The notes below the pieces were generated by a model. It was not told the DNA's origin. It made no database searches and was given only the letters and a program-made list of their open reading frames with translations. Position numbers and translations under genes: made by a program. From Candidatus Thorarchaeota archaeon (lineage in GTDB: Archaea; Asgardarchaeota; Thorarchaeia; Thorarchaeales; Thorarchaeaceae), in contig JAGSHN010000019.1 in the NCBI GenBank assembly GCA_029855935.1, positions 41,216-105,215 of the forward strand: 64,000 bases of DNA, written 5' to 3'. Positions within the stretch are counted from its first letter, which is position 1; every line of letters starts with the position of its first letter. Of this stretch, positions 25,301-33,103 are shown piece by piece.

Positions 25301-25847
25301 TGTGTCGAATCCGGTACTGTGTCAGGGCTGCGGGAAGTGTGCCGCTGGCTGTCCGGCTGGCGCCATCACAATGAAACACTTCACCGATGACCAGATCTTC
25401 GCTCAGATGCGCGCGGCCATCGAGGACATCCCTCCGACTGAACTGAGAATTCTCACCATTGTCTGTAACTGGTGCAGCTATGCAGGGGCGGACAGTGCGG
25501 GTGTGGCACGACTTCAGCAGCCCCCCTCCGTACGCGACATCCGTGTGATGTGCACTGGTAGGATAAGCGTCACACATCTTCTTGAGGCCTTCCGGTTGGG
25601 TGCCGATATGGTCTGGGTCTCCGGTTGTCATGTTGGCGACTGCCACTACGTTGATGGAAACTTGGCCTTTGACAGGCGATTCAGGATCGCACGAAAGATA
25701 CTCGAGAAGGCCGGTCTGGAGCCCGAGAGGCTCCAGTTCACGCACATCAGCGCAAGTGAGGGTGCGGCGTGGGCCGATGCTGTCCGTAGGATGACGGAGC
25801 TGGTGGAACGACTTGGGCCGAGCCCGTTACGTCGGAGAGGCGGATGA
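22389..25847 (+). CDS. hdrA: HdrA-like flavoprotein with two FAD modules and a C-terminal MvhD domain
   Basis: A 1152-residue fusion. In order: FAD Rossmann fold (VVVIGAGIAGIRAALDLA) with the HdrA cysteine motif TLDCSMCIMGP; two clusters (CTGCGDCQRVCP, CIQCMMCVKTCK); an HdrA core domain (VFVCSCGINIAG to SCTPRTHEPLF); a second FAD fold (LIIGAGVTGMSAAELIA); two more [4Fe-4S] motifs (CVGCGTCEINCA, CQGCGKCAAGCP); and from about residue 1019 an MvhD domain with CNWCSYAGAD, MCTGR and GCHVGDC for a [2Fe-2S] cluster. HdrA proteins bifurcate electrons; MvhD links them to a hydrogenase or dehydrogenase. The fused MvhD suggests a partner other than a standard MvhAG, none of which is encoded here. It starts an operon with hdrC and hdrB copy 3. 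Confidence 0.9.
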   Translation: MAATATKPVVVIGAGIAGIRAALDLADTGIKVYLVERNPSIGGHMSQLDKTFPTLDCSMCIMGPWMVDCSRHPNIEILSYSEVVEVSGQRGDFKVRVLRHNRRVDPDRCTGCGDCQRVCPIEVPNEYDLGLKMRKAAYIPFAQAVPNVATIDIDNCIQCMMCVKTCKADAIDFDMKDEEMEIEAASIIVSTGYELLDPATVPEYGYGRFANVVTALEYERMVSASGPTGGVVVRPSDGREPHTIAFVQCVGSRDVNHCSYCSRICCTYATKEAIITKEHTPEVHIDIMYNDLRAFGKGFEEFLVRGKRDYGINYVKGLPSEILEDPETRDLIVRHVDATGRKVVAERYDLVVLCPAIVPTDNQELFDRLGVKVDANGFVTVPDSSIETVGTTVPGIYVAGATEAPKDIPDSVAHASAAAALSILDNSLPPPTTTTESVPAKAEEAVADPRIGVFVCSCGINIAGVVDVADVTQYASTLPNVVYSENLLYACSSDSQEVIKEAIKEHGLTRVIVASCTPRTHEPLFRATVEEAGLNKYLFEMANIREHCSWIHQSAKDEATEKAKDLVRMAVARAQLLEPQEEATTPVEGAALIIGAGVTGMSAAELIAEKGFKVYLVDKSERVGGLLNHLATVNFDYTPSTEIISSLQQRVVDNPNIEILLGSEVVDNRGSVGDFNVTIRTPNGLRDLKVGVVIIATGAVPLDEKGLFGLHELPGVMTEVDLSQKIASGEDIKDGDTFAVIHCAGSREDESIEGARTWCSSICCTVALEHTLELLEKYPNSRVFHFYRDLRVSYDGEDKYREARKKGVIFMRYDRDDPPVVTEGKERRLRVEAFDLLLGARVGVEVDHVVLATAMIPPSGNKQVSELFKTPLNTSGFFMEAHPKLRPVDSQTDGIFVAGTATAPKRIHESIIQGRAAAARALVPLVNGVRKAEAIVSVVDPDICVGCGTCEINCAFGAIEVVPGQGGHDYAVSNPVLCQGCGKCAAGCPAGAITMKHFTDDQIFAQMRAAIEDIPPTELRILTIVCNWCSYAGADSAGVARLQQPPSVRDIRVMCTGRISVTHLLEAFRLGADMVWVSGCHVGDCHYVDGNLAFDRRFRIARKILEKAGLEPERLQFTHISASEGAAWADAVRRMTELVERLGPSPLRRRGG

Positions 25848-25851
25848 TGAG

Positions 25852-26400
25852 GTGACAGACGTGAGCGATGAGACGTGGGGTCAGTTCAAGACCTTTGAGA
25901 ACGCGGTCTTTGAGGCCTTTGACAGCGAGTTCACAAGAGAGGCGTCGAGACTCATCGGAGGCCAGGATCTCCAAGCCTGCTTCCAGTGTACGAAGTGCAG
26001 TGCCGGCTGCCCGGTGAGCGACAAGGTCAACGTACAGGTGCACGAGTTGATGCGGATGCTCGTGCTGGGCCTACGGGAGGTCCTTGAGACGGACATGGTG
26101 TGGCTCTGCACGACGTGCTATACCTGCCAGGAGCGGTGTCCTCAGGGCATCCACATCACCGACATAATCTTCGGCCTCAAGAATATGGCCTTCAGGCGCG
26201 GCATTGCCCCGCCCGGATATCTCGCTGCGCGCGAGGGGCTCTACAACACGGGGCGTCTGTACGAGCCCACAGAGTGGGAACGAGAGGACCTCGATCTGGA
26301 TCCGGTCCCGGAGTTCGACATAGATGACATCCAGACACTGTTCGAGGCGACAGGTCTGATGGGCCTCGGGAAGGGGAAGAAGAAGGCGGGGGGCGAGTGA
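25852..26400 (+). CDS. hdrC: Heterodisulfide reductase subunit C-like protein (copy 3)
   Basis: A 182-residue HdrC with CFQCTKCSAGCP and CTTCYTCQERCP. The GTG at 25852, four bases after the HdrA stop, is preferred; TTG 25813 would overlap hdrA by 35 bases and GTG 25861 is also possible. The C-terminus is Lys/Gly-rich. It sits between hdrA-mvhD and hdrB copy 3, giving a complete A-C-B set. Confidence 0.88.
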   Translation: MTDVSDETWGQFKTFENAVFEAFDSEFTREASRLIGGQDLQACFQCTKCSAGCPVSDKVNVQVHELMRMLVLGLREVLETDMVWLCTTCYTCQERCPQGIHITDIIFGLKNMAFRRGIAPPGYLAAREGLYNTGRLYEPTEWEREDLDLDPVPEFDIDDIQTLFEATGLMGLGKGKKKAGGE

Positions 26401-26401
26401 G

Positions 26402-27277
26402 ATGGGTGAACAGTACGAGGTATTTCTTGGCTGCGCCATTCCAAGCCGGTTCAACAACTATGAGAGCTCTATGCGAGCTGTTGCAGAGGCTCTTGACATC
26501 GAGCTACTCGACTTTGAGGGCGCCTCGTGTTGTGGGACTGTTGTGCTCAAGTCCATAGACGAAACGAGTTGGCTGGCCCTGTCTGGCCGGAATCTCGCTC
26601 TGGCCGAGAGCCGTGGTCACAACGTCGTGACACCCTGCAACGGGTGCTATGGTTCTCTCAGGGACACGCATCATGTGCTCACCGAGAACGAGGAGCATCG
26701 CAATACAATCAACAAGGTCCTGGGCAAGCTCGGACTGGAGTTCAAGGGATCGGTGCAGGTGCGTCACTTTGTCGAGGTGCTGTACGACCTGCGTGATAGA
26801 ATCAGGGAGAGGATTGTGAGGCCTCTGGAGGGACTACGTATCGCCTTCCATCCGGGTTGCCATCTCATCCGCCCGTCCAATGTCACTGGGTTCGACGATC
26901 CGGAGCTACCGCGTAAGGTCGATGAGCTGTTAGAACTGACAGGCGCGAAGAGCATATACTGGCCGCTGAAGCTGAGATGCTGTGGCTCTCCTCTCCTCAT
27001 TGCGAGTGAGGATGTCGCGATGAGAATACTCCGCGAGAAGATGCAGTCCGCAAAGGACTCCGGTGCCAATTGTGTGGTGACGAACTGTCCCGCCTGTCAC
27101 ACACAGTTTGATGTCCAGGCATTGGGCCTGACGAATGAGGCGGGCGAGTCGCTGGAGCTTCCGGCTCTTTTTGTCACGCAGGTGCTGGGCCTCGCGATGG
27201 GTCTCGATCCTGAGCCTCTAGGCCTTGATCTGAACAGGGTCCCGCTCGACCCCATTGCAGATATCCTGGGCATCTGA
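26402..27277 (+). CDS. hdrB: Heterodisulfide reductase subunit B-like protein (copy 3)
   Basis: A 291-residue HdrB with two CCG domains: FLGCAIP, GASCCGTVVL and PCNGCYG; then HPGCHLI, RCCGSPLL and NCPACHTQ. The first CCG motif has CCGTVVL where the other two copies have CCPAPGV, and the second has CCGSPL rather than CCGAGG. These differences around the cluster ligands suggest a different substrate disulfide or redox potential. It follows hdrC copy 3 by one base. Confidence 0.92.
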   Translation: MGEQYEVFLGCAIPSRFNNYESSMRAVAEALDIELLDFEGASCCGTVVLKSIDETSWLALSGRNLALAESRGHNVVTPCNGCYGSLRDTHHVLTENEEHRNTINKVLGKLGLEFKGSVQVRHFVEVLYDLRDRIRERIVRPLEGLRIAFHPGCHLIRPSNVTGFDDPELPRKVDELLELTGAKSIYWPLKLRCCGSPLLIASEDVAMRILREKMQSAKDSGANCVVTNCPACHTQFDVQALGLTNEAGESLELPALFVTQVLGLAMGLDPEPLGLDLNRVPLDPIADILGI

Positions 27278-27302
27278 GTGGAAATCGTCGACGCGTTTCT
27301 AT

Positions 27303-27884
27303 TCACTCTGCCGGCTCAGTCTGGAGTTTGCTCTCTCCGTAGAAGAGCTCCCCAATCTGTCTCATTGCATCCCTGACACATTCTCTCTTCCCACTGACGA
27401 GGAGGTGTCTGTCGCCATCAAGGCATATCAGGACCCTGCAGTGCTCGGCGAGTTCGGAGATCACCTCGACGGGTATGTCCTCCGGGAGACGTATCCTGAA
27501 GAATCCCACATCCTTCTCACGGGGCAGCTCCGTGATTGGCGTGGTCGGCTCCTGCTCTGGCAACGGGACCTCACCGTGCAGGGCGGCGTCAAAGCGCTCC
27601 TCCCACGATCTGCGATACTCCACCCCACCGCTCTCCTCGGCCCAGACCATCAGCATCTCGCGCAGTGAGTAGATCTTCTCCTCCATCTCAGTCCTCAACT
27701 GAGCATCAGCACCCTCTGTGGCACTGATGACATCCCTGTACGATCGCAGGTACTCAATGACCATCTTGCTATTGCGAAGGTCAGCATAGGTCAGGCTCGG
27801 TATGAAGACGCCTCTCTTCGTGAGCTCGCCCAGTAGGTCGTTGAGAACGACCCAGCACGCGGCGAGCTCCTCTATAGACACCAT
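27303..27884 (-). CDS. DUF2096-like archaeal protein
   Basis: A 193-residue soluble protein without cysteine clusters. The N-terminal half is helical (SIEELAACWVVLNDLLGEL, then ADLRNSKMVIEYLRSYRDV), and the C-terminal part from about 125 looks alpha/beta (FFRIRLPEDIPVEVISELAEH). This resembles DUF2096, a family found in methanogens and relatives with no known function. It is 10 bases downstream of the second hdrA on the same strand and convergent with hdrB copy 3, so it is probably co-transcribed with hdrA. The family label is from memory and should be checked by search. Confidence 0.55.
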   Translation of the reverse strand: MVSIEELAACWVVLNDLLGELTKRGVFIPSLTYADLRNSKMVIEYLRSYRDVISATEGADAQLRTEMEEKIYSLREMLMVWAEESGGVEYRRSWEERFDAALHGEVPLPEQEPTTPITELPREKDVGFFRIRLPEDIPVEVISELAEHCRVLICLDGDRHLLVSGKRECVRDAMRQIGELFYGESKLQTEPAE

Positions 27885-27894
27885 TGCTACTCAC

Positions 27895-30800
27895 TCACTC
27901 CCGCAGCATCTCGGCAATCTGCTCCATGTAGCTCTTCTCGCGCCACCATCTGAGGTCACGCGCGCCAGTCGGGCATATAGCTGCACAGGCGCCACAGCCT
28001 TGGCATCGCATCTCATCAGTGACGCTCTTCTTCACTCCGGGAGCCACCTCTATCATGCTGATTGCGTCATAGGGGCATATCTCGGAGTAGTGGCACAGGT
28101 CACAGCCGACACACAGTTCCTCGTCGACCACTGCCGTGAGCAGCTCTATGTCGACCTTTCCGAGAGTCAGCGGAACGACCGCCTGACTCGCTGCGCCTCT
28201 TGCCTGATTCACCGAGTCAGAGACGTTCTTTGCATAGGTCACTCCGAGAAAGACTCCTGGGACGGTGGTCTCCACGGGCCTGAACTTCATATGCATCTCT
28301 GCGAGGAACCCGTCCTGTCCTCTGTTGATACCAAGGGCCTTGACAAGGTCATTGACATCGTGTGGCGCCTCGAGTCCGAGAGCAAGGACGACCATATCAG
28401 ACTTGATCTTGAATGTCTTCTGTGTGAGAGTGTCGTAGATGGTCACAATGGCGCCGTCGCCATCCGGGTCTCTATCAACAGTCACAGGACGTTCTCGCAC
28501 CCAGCGCAGATAGGTGATCCCCATCTGCCTGTTCCCGCGCCACATCTCCTCCATCTTGTTGCCGAACGGCCGTATGTGTTCCTTGTAGGCCGAGAAGATT
28601 CTGATGTCCGGGAACTTCTCCTTGAGTTCTCTCTGGAGCGTGATCACAGCCGAACAGCAGACGCGTGAGCAGTACCTATTGCCCTCTCCCGGGTTCTGTC
28701 TCGATCCGACGCAGTGAATGAAGACAGGGTTCTTGGGTGGAGTCTTCAACTCACCGTTACGTAGCCGCCGCTCCAGCTCCAGAGTCGTGATGACAGCCGG
28801 CACCTCGCCCCAGCCATATTCGCCCTGCTTCGGTTCGTACGTGTCAGTGCCAACGGTGATGACAACCGTGCCGACACGATAGGTTGTTCGTTCTCCAGTC
28901 TCGACGTTCTCGACAGTGATGTCATAGTTACCATAGCTGCCGTCACGTGCCACTGGCTTGGACTTGAACACGACCTCAATGCGTCTATTGCGCTCAATCC
29001 TACCGACAAGGTCCTCCACTATCTCACTTGCGGGCGTGAGGTCCGGGAAGAGGCGATACAGCTCGTTAAGGCGTCCGCCAAGTCTGTCGGTCTTCTCTAC
29101 AAGGACGACATCGAATCCCTTCTTCGCAATGTCCAGTGCGGCAGTCATCCCCGAAACGCCGCCACCGATGACCATCACGCGTCGGGTGACCTCAACGGTC
29201 TTGACGGGGACTTCCTCGTTGTTGATGGCCTTGGCGACACCACTGCGGATCATATCCTGCGCCTTCTCCTGACGCACTTCCGGTGGCGCGTGAGCGTTGA
29301 CTAGGGCCAACTGCTCCCGCAGGCCAACGGGGCCGACGAGGTAGTATCCCGATAGCCCTGCTCTCTCAAGGGCGCGTCTGAACGTCTGCTCGTGCTGGAG
29401 CGGCGAGCAGGAGCCGACGACGACCCGATTGAGCTTATGTTCCTTGATGGCCTCTGTTATCAGTTCTTGTCCTGGGTCACTGCACATGAAGAGATAGTCA
29501 GTACTGTATACCACATGCGGGAGGCTCTTCGCCCACTCAGCCAGCCCTGGCGAGTCGATGACATTACCGATGATGCCACCGCAGTGGCAGATGAACACGC
29601 CGACCCTTGGCTCATCGCCGACCTCTATGGGCTCGATATCAGGTGGAGGCGCTGGCTCCGGGAGCGGGAGAATTGAATTGGCCACCATTGCCACACCCTT
29701 GCCCTCATTGACCGTGTCAGTGCCATCGCGTGGGCCATGGGCGCAGCCTGCGACGTAGATGCCGGGGCGTGTTGTCTCAAGGGCTGCAGTATTGGGGTGT
29801 CTCTCCTTTATCCATCCATTCTCATCAATCTCTATCTTTAGTAGCTTTGCAAGCTCCTCGTGACCCTGATTGGGACGGAAACTCGAGTTAAGCACAACCA
29901 TCGAGATCTTCTCTAGCTCCTTTATCTCGCCAGTCTCCGTGTCCTCAATCTTGACGAAGAGGTCGTGCGTGTCTGGGTCCTCTGAGATCTCGGCGACGCG
30001 GCCTCGGATGAACTTGATGCCCTGATTGTGCTGGGAGTCCCAGAGGAACTCCTCAAGGGCCTTACCCGCCGTCCGCAGGTCCATGTAGGTGTAGATTATC
30101 TCACAGTGGTCCTCCGGATAGTGCATCCTTGTGACCTGTGCCAACTTCAGTCCAAAGGAGCAACACACTCTGTTGCAGTGCTGGCTGTATCCCTGAATCT
30201 CCCCTCGCACGTCTCTGCTGCCTACACAGTTGATGAACAGTATCCTCTCGGGCTCTCTGCCATCGGAGGGTCTCACCATGTGAGCATCGGTGGGTCCTGT
30301 TGGATGCGACATTCTATCGTACTCAAGACTGGTGACGACATTGGGGAAGATGCCATACCCGTACTCCCCGTAGTCTAGGGGCTTGTATTCCTGGAACCCT
30401 GTGGCCACGATGATGGCGCCAACCTTCAGGTCGATGAGCTTGTCCTTGTCGTCGTAATTGATACAATCCTGTGGGCAGACGCCTGCACAGGTCCCACAGC
30501 CTATACATGCCTCCCTGTCGATTGTTGCAATGAGCGGGACCTGCTGTGGGAAGTTCATATAGATGGCCTTTCGCAATGACAGACCGTGATTGTACTCATC
30601 TGGTACCTCTACGGGGCACGCCCGGATGCACATCTGGCAACCAGTACACTTCTCCTCGTCGACGTATCGAGCCCTCTTTCTTATGGTGACGGTGAAATTA
30701 CCCTTTGAGCCCCTGACTTTCTCCACAGTCGAGAGTGCGTAGATTGTGATGTTTGGATGCTTGCCCACGAATGATGTCAGCGGTGTCATCACGCAGGCCG

Positions 30801-31002
30801 AACACTCGAGTGCGGGAAAGATCTTGTAGATGGCAACGTAGTTTCCGCCGATGTTCACAGTCCTCTCTATCATGTGGACATGGTATCCACTGTTCGCAAG
30901 GTCCAGGGCAGCATTGATGCCAGCCATTCCCCCGCCAATGACGAGGACATCCCTGGGTCTGCTGCCAGTCGAGTCGGGCCTCTCGGCTGATTGGCTCACC
31001 AT
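27895..31002 (-). CDS. hdrA: HdrA-like flavoprotein with two FAD modules (second copy)
   Basis: A 1035-residue HdrA. In order: FAD fold (DVLVIGGGMAGINAALDLA) with the motif ALECSACVMTP; clusters CTGCQMCIRACP and CIGCGTCAGVCP; the HdrA core domain (VFICHCGGIIGN, GSCSPLQHEQTF); a second FAD fold (VMVIGGGVSGMTAALDIA); and C-terminal clusters CVGCDLCHYSEICP and CQGCGACAAICP. It lacks the MvhD domain of the copy at 22389 and ends soon after the last cluster. It has no hdrB/C of its own in its operon, so it may pair with one of the other two BC sets in trans, with an external electron donor. A minus-strand TATA-like GTTATATCG lies near 31051-31061. Confidence 0.9.
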   Translation of the reverse strand: MVSQSAERPDSTGSRPRDVLVIGGGMAGINAALDLANSGYHVHMIERTVNIGGNYVAIYKIFPALECSACVMTPLTSFVGKHPNITIYALSTVEKVRGSKGNFTVTIRKRARYVDEEKCTGCQMCIRACPVEVPDEYNHGLSLRKAIYMNFPQQVPLIATIDREACIGCGTCAGVCPQDCINYDDKDKLIDLKVGAIIVATGFQEYKPLDYGEYGYGIFPNVVTSLEYDRMSHPTGPTDAHMVRPSDGREPERILFINCVGSRDVRGEIQGYSQHCNRVCCSFGLKLAQVTRMHYPEDHCEIIYTYMDLRTAGKALEEFLWDSQHNQGIKFIRGRVAEISEDPDTHDLFVKIEDTETGEIKELEKISMVVLNSSFRPNQGHEELAKLLKIEIDENGWIKERHPNTAALETTRPGIYVAGCAHGPRDGTDTVNEGKGVAMVANSILPLPEPAPPPDIEPIEVGDEPRVGVFICHCGGIIGNVIDSPGLAEWAKSLPHVVYSTDYLFMCSDPGQELITEAIKEHKLNRVVVGSCSPLQHEQTFRRALERAGLSGYYLVGPVGLREQLALVNAHAPPEVRQEKAQDMIRSGVAKAINNEEVPVKTVEVTRRVMVIGGGVSGMTAALDIAKKGFDVVLVEKTDRLGGRLNELYRLFPDLTPASEIVEDLVGRIERNRRIEVVFKSKPVARDGSYGNYDITVENVETGERTTYRVGTVVITVGTDTYEPKQGEYGWGEVPAVITTLELERRLRNGELKTPPKNPVFIHCVGSRQNPGEGNRYCSRVCCSAVITLQRELKEKFPDIRIFSAYKEHIRPFGNKMEEMWRGNRQMGITYLRWVRERPVTVDRDPDGDGAIVTIYDTLTQKTFKIKSDMVVLALGLEAPHDVNDLVKALGINRGQDGFLAEMHMKFRPVETTVPGVFLGVTYAKNVSDSVNQARGAASQAVVPLTLGKVDIELLTAVVDEELCVGCDLCHYSEICPYDAISMIEVAPGVKKSVTDEMRCQGCGACAAICPTGARDLRWWREKSYMEQIAEMLRE

Positions 31003-31120
31003 TTGACCTCTGCTCCAAGTCTCGGCTGTAGTGTCGTGTTGAACGGGCTCGGCGATATAACGATTGTGTCATGACAGTCATCCCCGCCCGTGCTCGACCC
31101 TCCGCCGTCACATATCAATG

Positions 31121-31128
31121 TATAAAAC
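31121..31128 (+). promoter_or_regulatory. TATA box upstream of the small coiled-coil gene
   Basis: TATAAAAC is 34-41 bases before the GTG start at 31162. The gap to the divergent hdrA holds a second TATA-like element on the minus strand near 31051-31061, so the two genes have separate promoters. Confidence 0.5.
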
Positions 31129-31161
31129 GGGTGACAGACAGAGAGGGAGGTGGTGTCCCTT

Positions 31162-31485
31162 GTGGCTGAGGATGAGAATAAAGAGTCAGCAGACTCTGAG
31201 CGCATTCGCAAGTCCCTGTCGCAGATTGTCGAGCAGCTCGAGCCCGCACCCGGCTCAAGTGGCGGGTGGGGCAGAGTACTATCCGAGCATCGTGCTCAGT
31301 GGGAGGAGTTGAAGAAGCAGATTCACGAGCGTCAGTCCTCGCTGAAGGCCCTTGTCCGCCGCAAGAGGGCCGGAGAGATCACTCCCGAGGAATTTGAGGC
31401 ACAGTACCAACAGATACAGGACGAGCTGACAGAGCTCGAGTTCAGAGTCTACAATCTCCGACTTGGCACCGATGTCCGTCCGTGA
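31162..31485 (+). CDS. Small coiled-coil protein of unknown function
   Basis: A 107-residue, highly charged protein. The second half (WEELKKQIHERQSSLKALV, then EITPEEFEAQYQQIQDELTELE) is predicted as a helical hairpin or coiled coil and contains an EEFE...Y pattern like SHOCT-type short C-terminal domains. GAGGGAGG at 31143-31150 precedes the start region; GTG 31162 is my choice among three in-frame GTG codons. It is monocistronic. No function is suggested. Confidence 0.6.
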   Translation: MAEDENKESADSERIRKSLSQIVEQLEPAPGSSGGWGRVLSEHRAQWEELKKQIHERQSSLKALVRRKRAGEITPEEFEAQYQQIQDELTELEFRVYNLRLGTDVRP

Positions 31486-31519
31486 CCCTGACAACACAGG
31501 GCGTGGGCGCGGGTGCAGA

Positions 31520-32584
31520 CTACTCCTCCTGTGCTCGGCGTACGATTATCACACCCTCTATCACAGCGACCACGGCCAGCACCACCGATAGAGCGCCGAG
31601 GGCAATTGTGATTGTCCGCTCCGAGAGGCCATTGGTCTCCTGCGAAGTCAGCGCATTAATCAACACGCCCAGATTGTACGACATCAGCGTCACATAGTCT
31701 GCAGTGCCAGTGAATACGGCTCTCCACCAGACTACAGGGGCTCCTGTGTCACTTGAGAGCTGCTCAGCAAACTGTCCAGCAGTCTGCAGATCTCCTACGT
31801 CCGAACCGAGAATCAGGTCAATGCTGCCGTTCTGAAGACCCTGCTGAATATCGAGGAGCCTTGGTCCGGATATGAAGACGTTCTCTCCCTCCTGCAGCAC
31901 CGCCTCGACAGTGACTCCGAAGGCCTCCGCGATATACGCCTCTGCTGGGAAGATGACCACCGCACGAAGTTCTGAGAGGTGATGCTCATCACTCATCTCG
32001 CCTATGAAGGACGTGAGATGGGCAACGCTACGGACAAAGTTGTCAAAGTTCAGGCGATAGTAGTCCGCGTCTGCAGGGTCCATGTCCGACAGCGCAGCCA
32101 GTGTGGCGTTTGCAATGGCTATCGCATTGTCTGGCAGCAGCCAGTAGCCGTGCGGGTTCAGCTCCTGACTGTCACTGCGTCCCGGGAATACTGACAGGGC
32201 GGCTCCTCTCTCCTCATAGTCCTCAATGGACACGTAGGGTGTCCCCGTCTGCGAGACTATGTCCTGTTCCCACGGGAAGTGTCCCGTCAGAACGAGCAGG
32301 TCCGCACTGTTCGCCTTCTCGACAATCTGCGGCGTTGCCGTGAAGGAGTGCGGCTCGACTCCCTCTGGGAGCATCACCTCAACATCCACGATGTCTCCAC
32401 CGACCTCGCTGACAATCGAGCCCAGAGGGGTTATCGCGACCGCCACTTGGACTTGGGCATCTCCAGAGGTCTGTGCCCGCACTGGTGGCATCGTCATCGT
32501 GATCATTCCGAGCAGCAACAGCAGAACGACCCCAATGACTACCGTCTGCACGCGACGCATATCACCCACCTTTCGTTCTCGCAT
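31520..32584 (-). CDS. Metal ABC transporter substrate-binding protein (ZnuA/TroA family), membrane-anchored
   Basis: A 354-residue cluster A-I binding protein. Signal peptide: MRRVQTVVIGVVLLLLLGMITM region. Metal ligands can be placed in GVEPHSF, TGHFPWEQ, LNPHGYWLLPDN and the C-terminal LGSDVGD (Asp), as in ZnuA/TroA. A final transmembrane helix (TIALGALSVVLAVVAVIEGVIIV) with RRAQEE after it anchors the protein to the membrane, an arrangement usual in archaea. It is divergent from the NikR-like regulator, ATPase and permease, with operator-like repeats between. Zn, Mn or Ni are possible cargo; the regulator favours Ni. Confidence 0.88.
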   Translation of the reverse strand: MRERKVGDMRRVQTVVIGVVLLLLLGMITMTMPPVRAQTSGDAQVQVAVAITPLGSIVSEVGGDIVDVEVMLPEGVEPHSFTATPQIVEKANSADLLVLTGHFPWEQDIVSQTGTPYVSIEDYEERGAALSVFPGRSDSQELNPHGYWLLPDNAIAIANATLAALSDMDPADADYYRLNFDNFVRSVAHLTSFIGEMSDEHHLSELRAVVIFPAEAYIAEAFGVTVEAVLQEGENVFISGPRLLDIQQGLQNGSIDLILGSDVGDLQTAGQFAEQLSSDTGAPVVWWRAVFTGTADYVTLMSYNLGVLINALTSQETNGLSERTITIALGALSVVLAVVAVIEGVIIVRRAQEE

Positions 32585-32592
32585 CGTAAGTG

Positions 32593-32652
32593 TTATTAAC
32601 AGCTGTGTACGAGATTATTAACGTTAATAGAACGTGTGTTGTGAGTTATTAA
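32593..32652. promoter_or_regulatory. Operator/promoter region with TTATTAA repeats and a 14-bp palindrome
   Basis: TTATTAA occurs three times in the same orientation, at 32593-32599, 32615-32621 and 32646-32652. The middle copy is part of a perfect palindrome TATTAACGTTAATA at 32616-32629. The region lies between the divergent binding-protein gene and the NikR-like regulator. The repeats may serve both as TATA elements and as the metalloregulator's operator. They differ from the E. coli NikR site. Confidence 0.5.
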
Positions 32653-32702
32653 GACTTTCGAAGGGCCCCACGCTGAGGGGTGACCGATCGGAGGTGTCAT
32701 GA

Positions 32703-33098
32703 GTGCCGATTGTTGCTGTCTCAATGCCGGAGTCTGACCTCAGGGAGCTTGAGAGGCTTCGAGAGCGAGGAGGCTTCTCCAGCAGATCGGAGGTCGTGAG
32801 ACGAGCCCTCCAGGTTCTCAATGCCGAGCACAGGCGCCTTGATGAGTTGGCAGGCCAGGTGACCGTGATTGTGGCAGTGACGTACTCCGTCAAGGGGCGC
32901 TCAGCCACATGCGACAGGGTCCAGCACGAGCACACTCGGCTGCTCAATGCGGTGATTCACTCGCATACCTGTGATGGGGCATGTATGGATGTGATGGTCG
33001 CCACTGGGGAGTCGGAAGAGATTCGCTCGTTCGTCAACAATCTACGTACACAGAGAGACGTCGCACAGATCTTCGTGAATATTGTGGAGGAGGGCTGA
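32703..33098 (+). CDS. NikR-like nickel-responsive regulator
   Basis: A 131-residue protein (E. coli NikR has 133). The ribbon-helix-helix domain is at 1-48 (IVAVSMPESDLRELERL, SSRSEVVRRALQVL). In the C-terminal ACT-like domain the four Ni ligands of NikR can be matched: His75 in VQHEH, His86 and His88 in VIHSH, and Cys94 five residues after His88. GTG 32703 with GGAGGTG upstream is the start. It heads an operon with the ATPase and permease of a metal importer, and is divergent from its binding protein, so it should repress them when metal is plentiful. Spacing of ligands supports nickel, although the transporter family is usually Zn/Mn. Confidence 0.82.
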   Translation: MPIVAVSMPESDLRELERLRERGGFSSRSEVVRRALQVLNAEHRRLDELAGQVTVIVAVTYSVKGRSATCDRVQHEHTRLLNAVIHSHTCDGACMDVMVATGESEEIRSFVNNLRTQRDVAQIFVNIVEEG

Positions 33099-33103
33099 TA
33101 GAG

